Shown: positions 63,130 through 64,000 of the stretch, in pieces
How the letters are laid out: each line of letters opens with the position of its first letter
How positions within the stretch are numbered: the first letter of the stretch is position 1
DNA from: Dawidia cretensis
Lineage (GTDB): Bacteria > Bacteroidota > Bacteroidia > Cytophagales > Cyclobacteriaceae
Reading direction: 5' to 3'
NCBI RefSeq assembly: GCF_018598175.1
Contig: NZ_JAHESE010000007.1
Location: 153,113-217,112, forward strand
Length of the DNA: 64,000 nucleotides
The notes under the pieces: model-generated
The model's database searches: none
Seen by the model: only the letters and a program-made list of their open reading frames with translations
What the model was told of the DNA's origin: nothing
Program-made: the position numbers and the translations under genes

Positions 63130-64000
63130 TTACTTCATTTCATAGGCAATCTCCATGATCTTTACGACCTCGCCGGAGCGGTTCTTGATGGGCGAGAAGG
63201 CTGAACGGACATTGATCAGCTCACCTTTCCGGTTCTGCCGTTTGAAGAGTCCTTTCTTGGGATAACCATTGGCCAGGTCTCTCCAGAATTGACGGTATTC
63301 CTCGCTATTCTTTTCTTCTTTGGAGGCCAGGACACGATGGTGCTCACCCAATACTTCGTCTTGCGTGTATCCAAAGAGCTCCAAGAAGTTGCTGTTTGTT
63401 TTCACGATCGTACCATCGGGGTTGTACTCGGATACGGCCAACGAGCTGTGAATAGCGTTGAGCGTGCTTTCGGTCTCGCCCTGGCTGCGCTGCATTTCTT
63501 CTTGTGTGGCTTGCAGCTCTTCCATGTTCTGACGCATTTCTTCTTCTTGCGCACGCATCTGTTCGGTCATCTCCTGCGATTCTTCCAGCAGGCGCTGGGT
63601 GCGGGCGTTGACCTTCACCGAAGAGATGGTCGAAGCGATGCTCTCGGCGATCTTCTGTACAAACTCGATCTCGAAGTCCTTGAACTCGCCGAATGACGCG
63701 ATCTCCACGACACCGAAAATCTGGTCGTTTACTTTCAGCGGCACGATCACGACTGCGGTAGGGTTTGCGTCACCCAAACCTGACACGATGCGTACGTAGT
63801 TTTGAGGTACTTCCGTCAAGTATACGGTGTCGCCCTCCTGCCAGGCCTGGCCGGCCCGGCCTGCGCCCCGCGGCATCGGATGGGTGCGGGATTTCTTCTG
63901 TCTCGTATGCACCTCTCCGCGCCCCCGACACGTAGAGGCAGGGGGGGGTGCGGGGGGGGGGGGGGGCACATCCTGATGGGCTTCGCGTATGTGTTGATTG
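63130..64000 (-). CDS. GAF-PAS signalling protein (5' end outside window, edge sequence corrupted)
   Basis: The visible part ends with a PAS domain (NAIHSSLAVSEYNPDGTIVK ... FGYTQDEVLGEHHRVL), preceded by an acidic Met/Gln/Glu-rich coiled coil and, before it, the second half of a GAF domain (GQAWQEGDTVYLTEVPQNYV, VVIVPLKVNDQIFGVVEIAS). No kinase domain follows, so it is a sensor without visible output or acts through its N-terminal part. The frame stays open to the edge, where NQHIREAHQ looks genuine, but the stretch at 63857-63966 encodes Pro/Arg-rich nonsense caused by an apparent adapter and poly-G artefact. Confidence 0.85.
   Translation of the reverse strand, partial: NQHIREAHQDVPPPPPAPPPASTCRGRGEVHTRQKKSRTHPMPRGAGRAGQAWQEGDTVYLTEVPQNYVRIVSGLGDANPTAVVIVPLKVNDQIFGVVEIASFGEFKDFEIEFVQKIAESIASTISSVKVNARTQRLLEESQEMTEQMRAQEEEMRQNMEELQATQEEMQRSQGETESTLNAIHSSLAVSEYNPDGTIVKTNSNFLELFGYTQDEVLGEHHRVLASKEEKNSEEYRQFWRDLANGYPKKGLFKRQNRKGELINVRSAFSPIKNRSGEVVKIMEIAYEMK
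63898..63966 (+). other. Probable sequencing adapter and poly-G artefact
   Basis: Positions 63898-63931 match the 34-base Nextera transposase adapter at 28 of 34 positions; an index-like GTAGAGGC and long G runs follow, as in two-colour Illumina reads. Not biological sequence. Confidence 0.75.

Noticed and set aside
1-64000. CRISPR arrays, insertion sequences, integrases, rRNA genes
   Set aside because: No regularly spaced repeats, transposase or integrase signatures or rRNA-like stretches were found on reading.

Overview
The window looks like chromosomal DNA from a Bacteroidota bacterium, probably of the Cytophagales type (inference). The grounds are two SusC/SusD pairs, a TamL-like outer-membrane protein, a fused E1 branched-chain 2-oxoacid dehydrogenase, XylR-like AraC regulators, several boxes matching the Bacteroidota -7 consensus (TAnnTTTG), weak ribosome binding sites, and roughly half G+C. 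I found no rRNA, convincing tRNA, CRISPR array, transposase or prophage.

Layout. 1-11 kb is housekeeping: the C-terminal part of a TamL/BamA-like barrel, fused E1 2-oxoacid dehydrogenase, hemF, a membrane histidine kinase, and two divergent FtsX/MacB-type permeases without their ATPase. 11-16 kb has a DUF2167 membrane protein, a VOC/PhnB-like protein with a probable N-terminal frameshift, small hypothetical genes and an M81 metallopeptidase lipoprotein. 16-28 kb is a polysaccharide-utilisation locus: GH71/99-like and GH43 hydrolases, a DUF3823/DUF5013 surface lipoprotein, SusD, SusC, a SPOR/OmpA protein and a XylR-like regulator. 28-40 kb is a second SusC/SusD locus with a phosphorus theme: a glycerophosphodiester phosphodiesterase, a PhoPQ-related protein and two purple-acid-phosphatase-like lipoproteins. 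A deletion scar in it holds a truncated lipoprotein gene and a gutted ROK sugar-kinase gene, and a TonB-receptor tail lies upstream of it. 40-47 kb is accessory: a lipoprotein, an EthD-like protein, a phospholipase D-like enzyme, and an operon with an AraC regulator, two NTF2-fold proteins and a styrene/indole-monooxygenase-like flavoprotein.

47-55 kb is the most coherent system. A self-cleaving XRE/S24 (LexA-like) repressor lies divergent from a four-gene operon: dinB (Pol IV), a 2H phosphoesterase (LigT/2'-5' RNA ligase-like), recQ, and a second, short DnaE-type polymerase. Two 17-bp palindromes (A[AG]CTAA-N5-TTAGTT), 32 bp apart centre to centre, sit just before dinB and are good candidates for the repressor operators. 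I read this as a damage-inducible translesion-synthesis cassette that carries RecQ and an RNA-end-type enzyme.

55-61 kb is an alpha-glucan module (LacI regulator, GH31, SLC45-type MFS transporter). 61-64 kb has a conserved lipoprotein, MsrA, and the C-terminal part of a GAF-PAS signalling protein. Close to the right edge the sequence carries what looks like a degraded Illumina Nextera adapter followed by poly-G, so the last 150 bases are not reliable genomic sequence.
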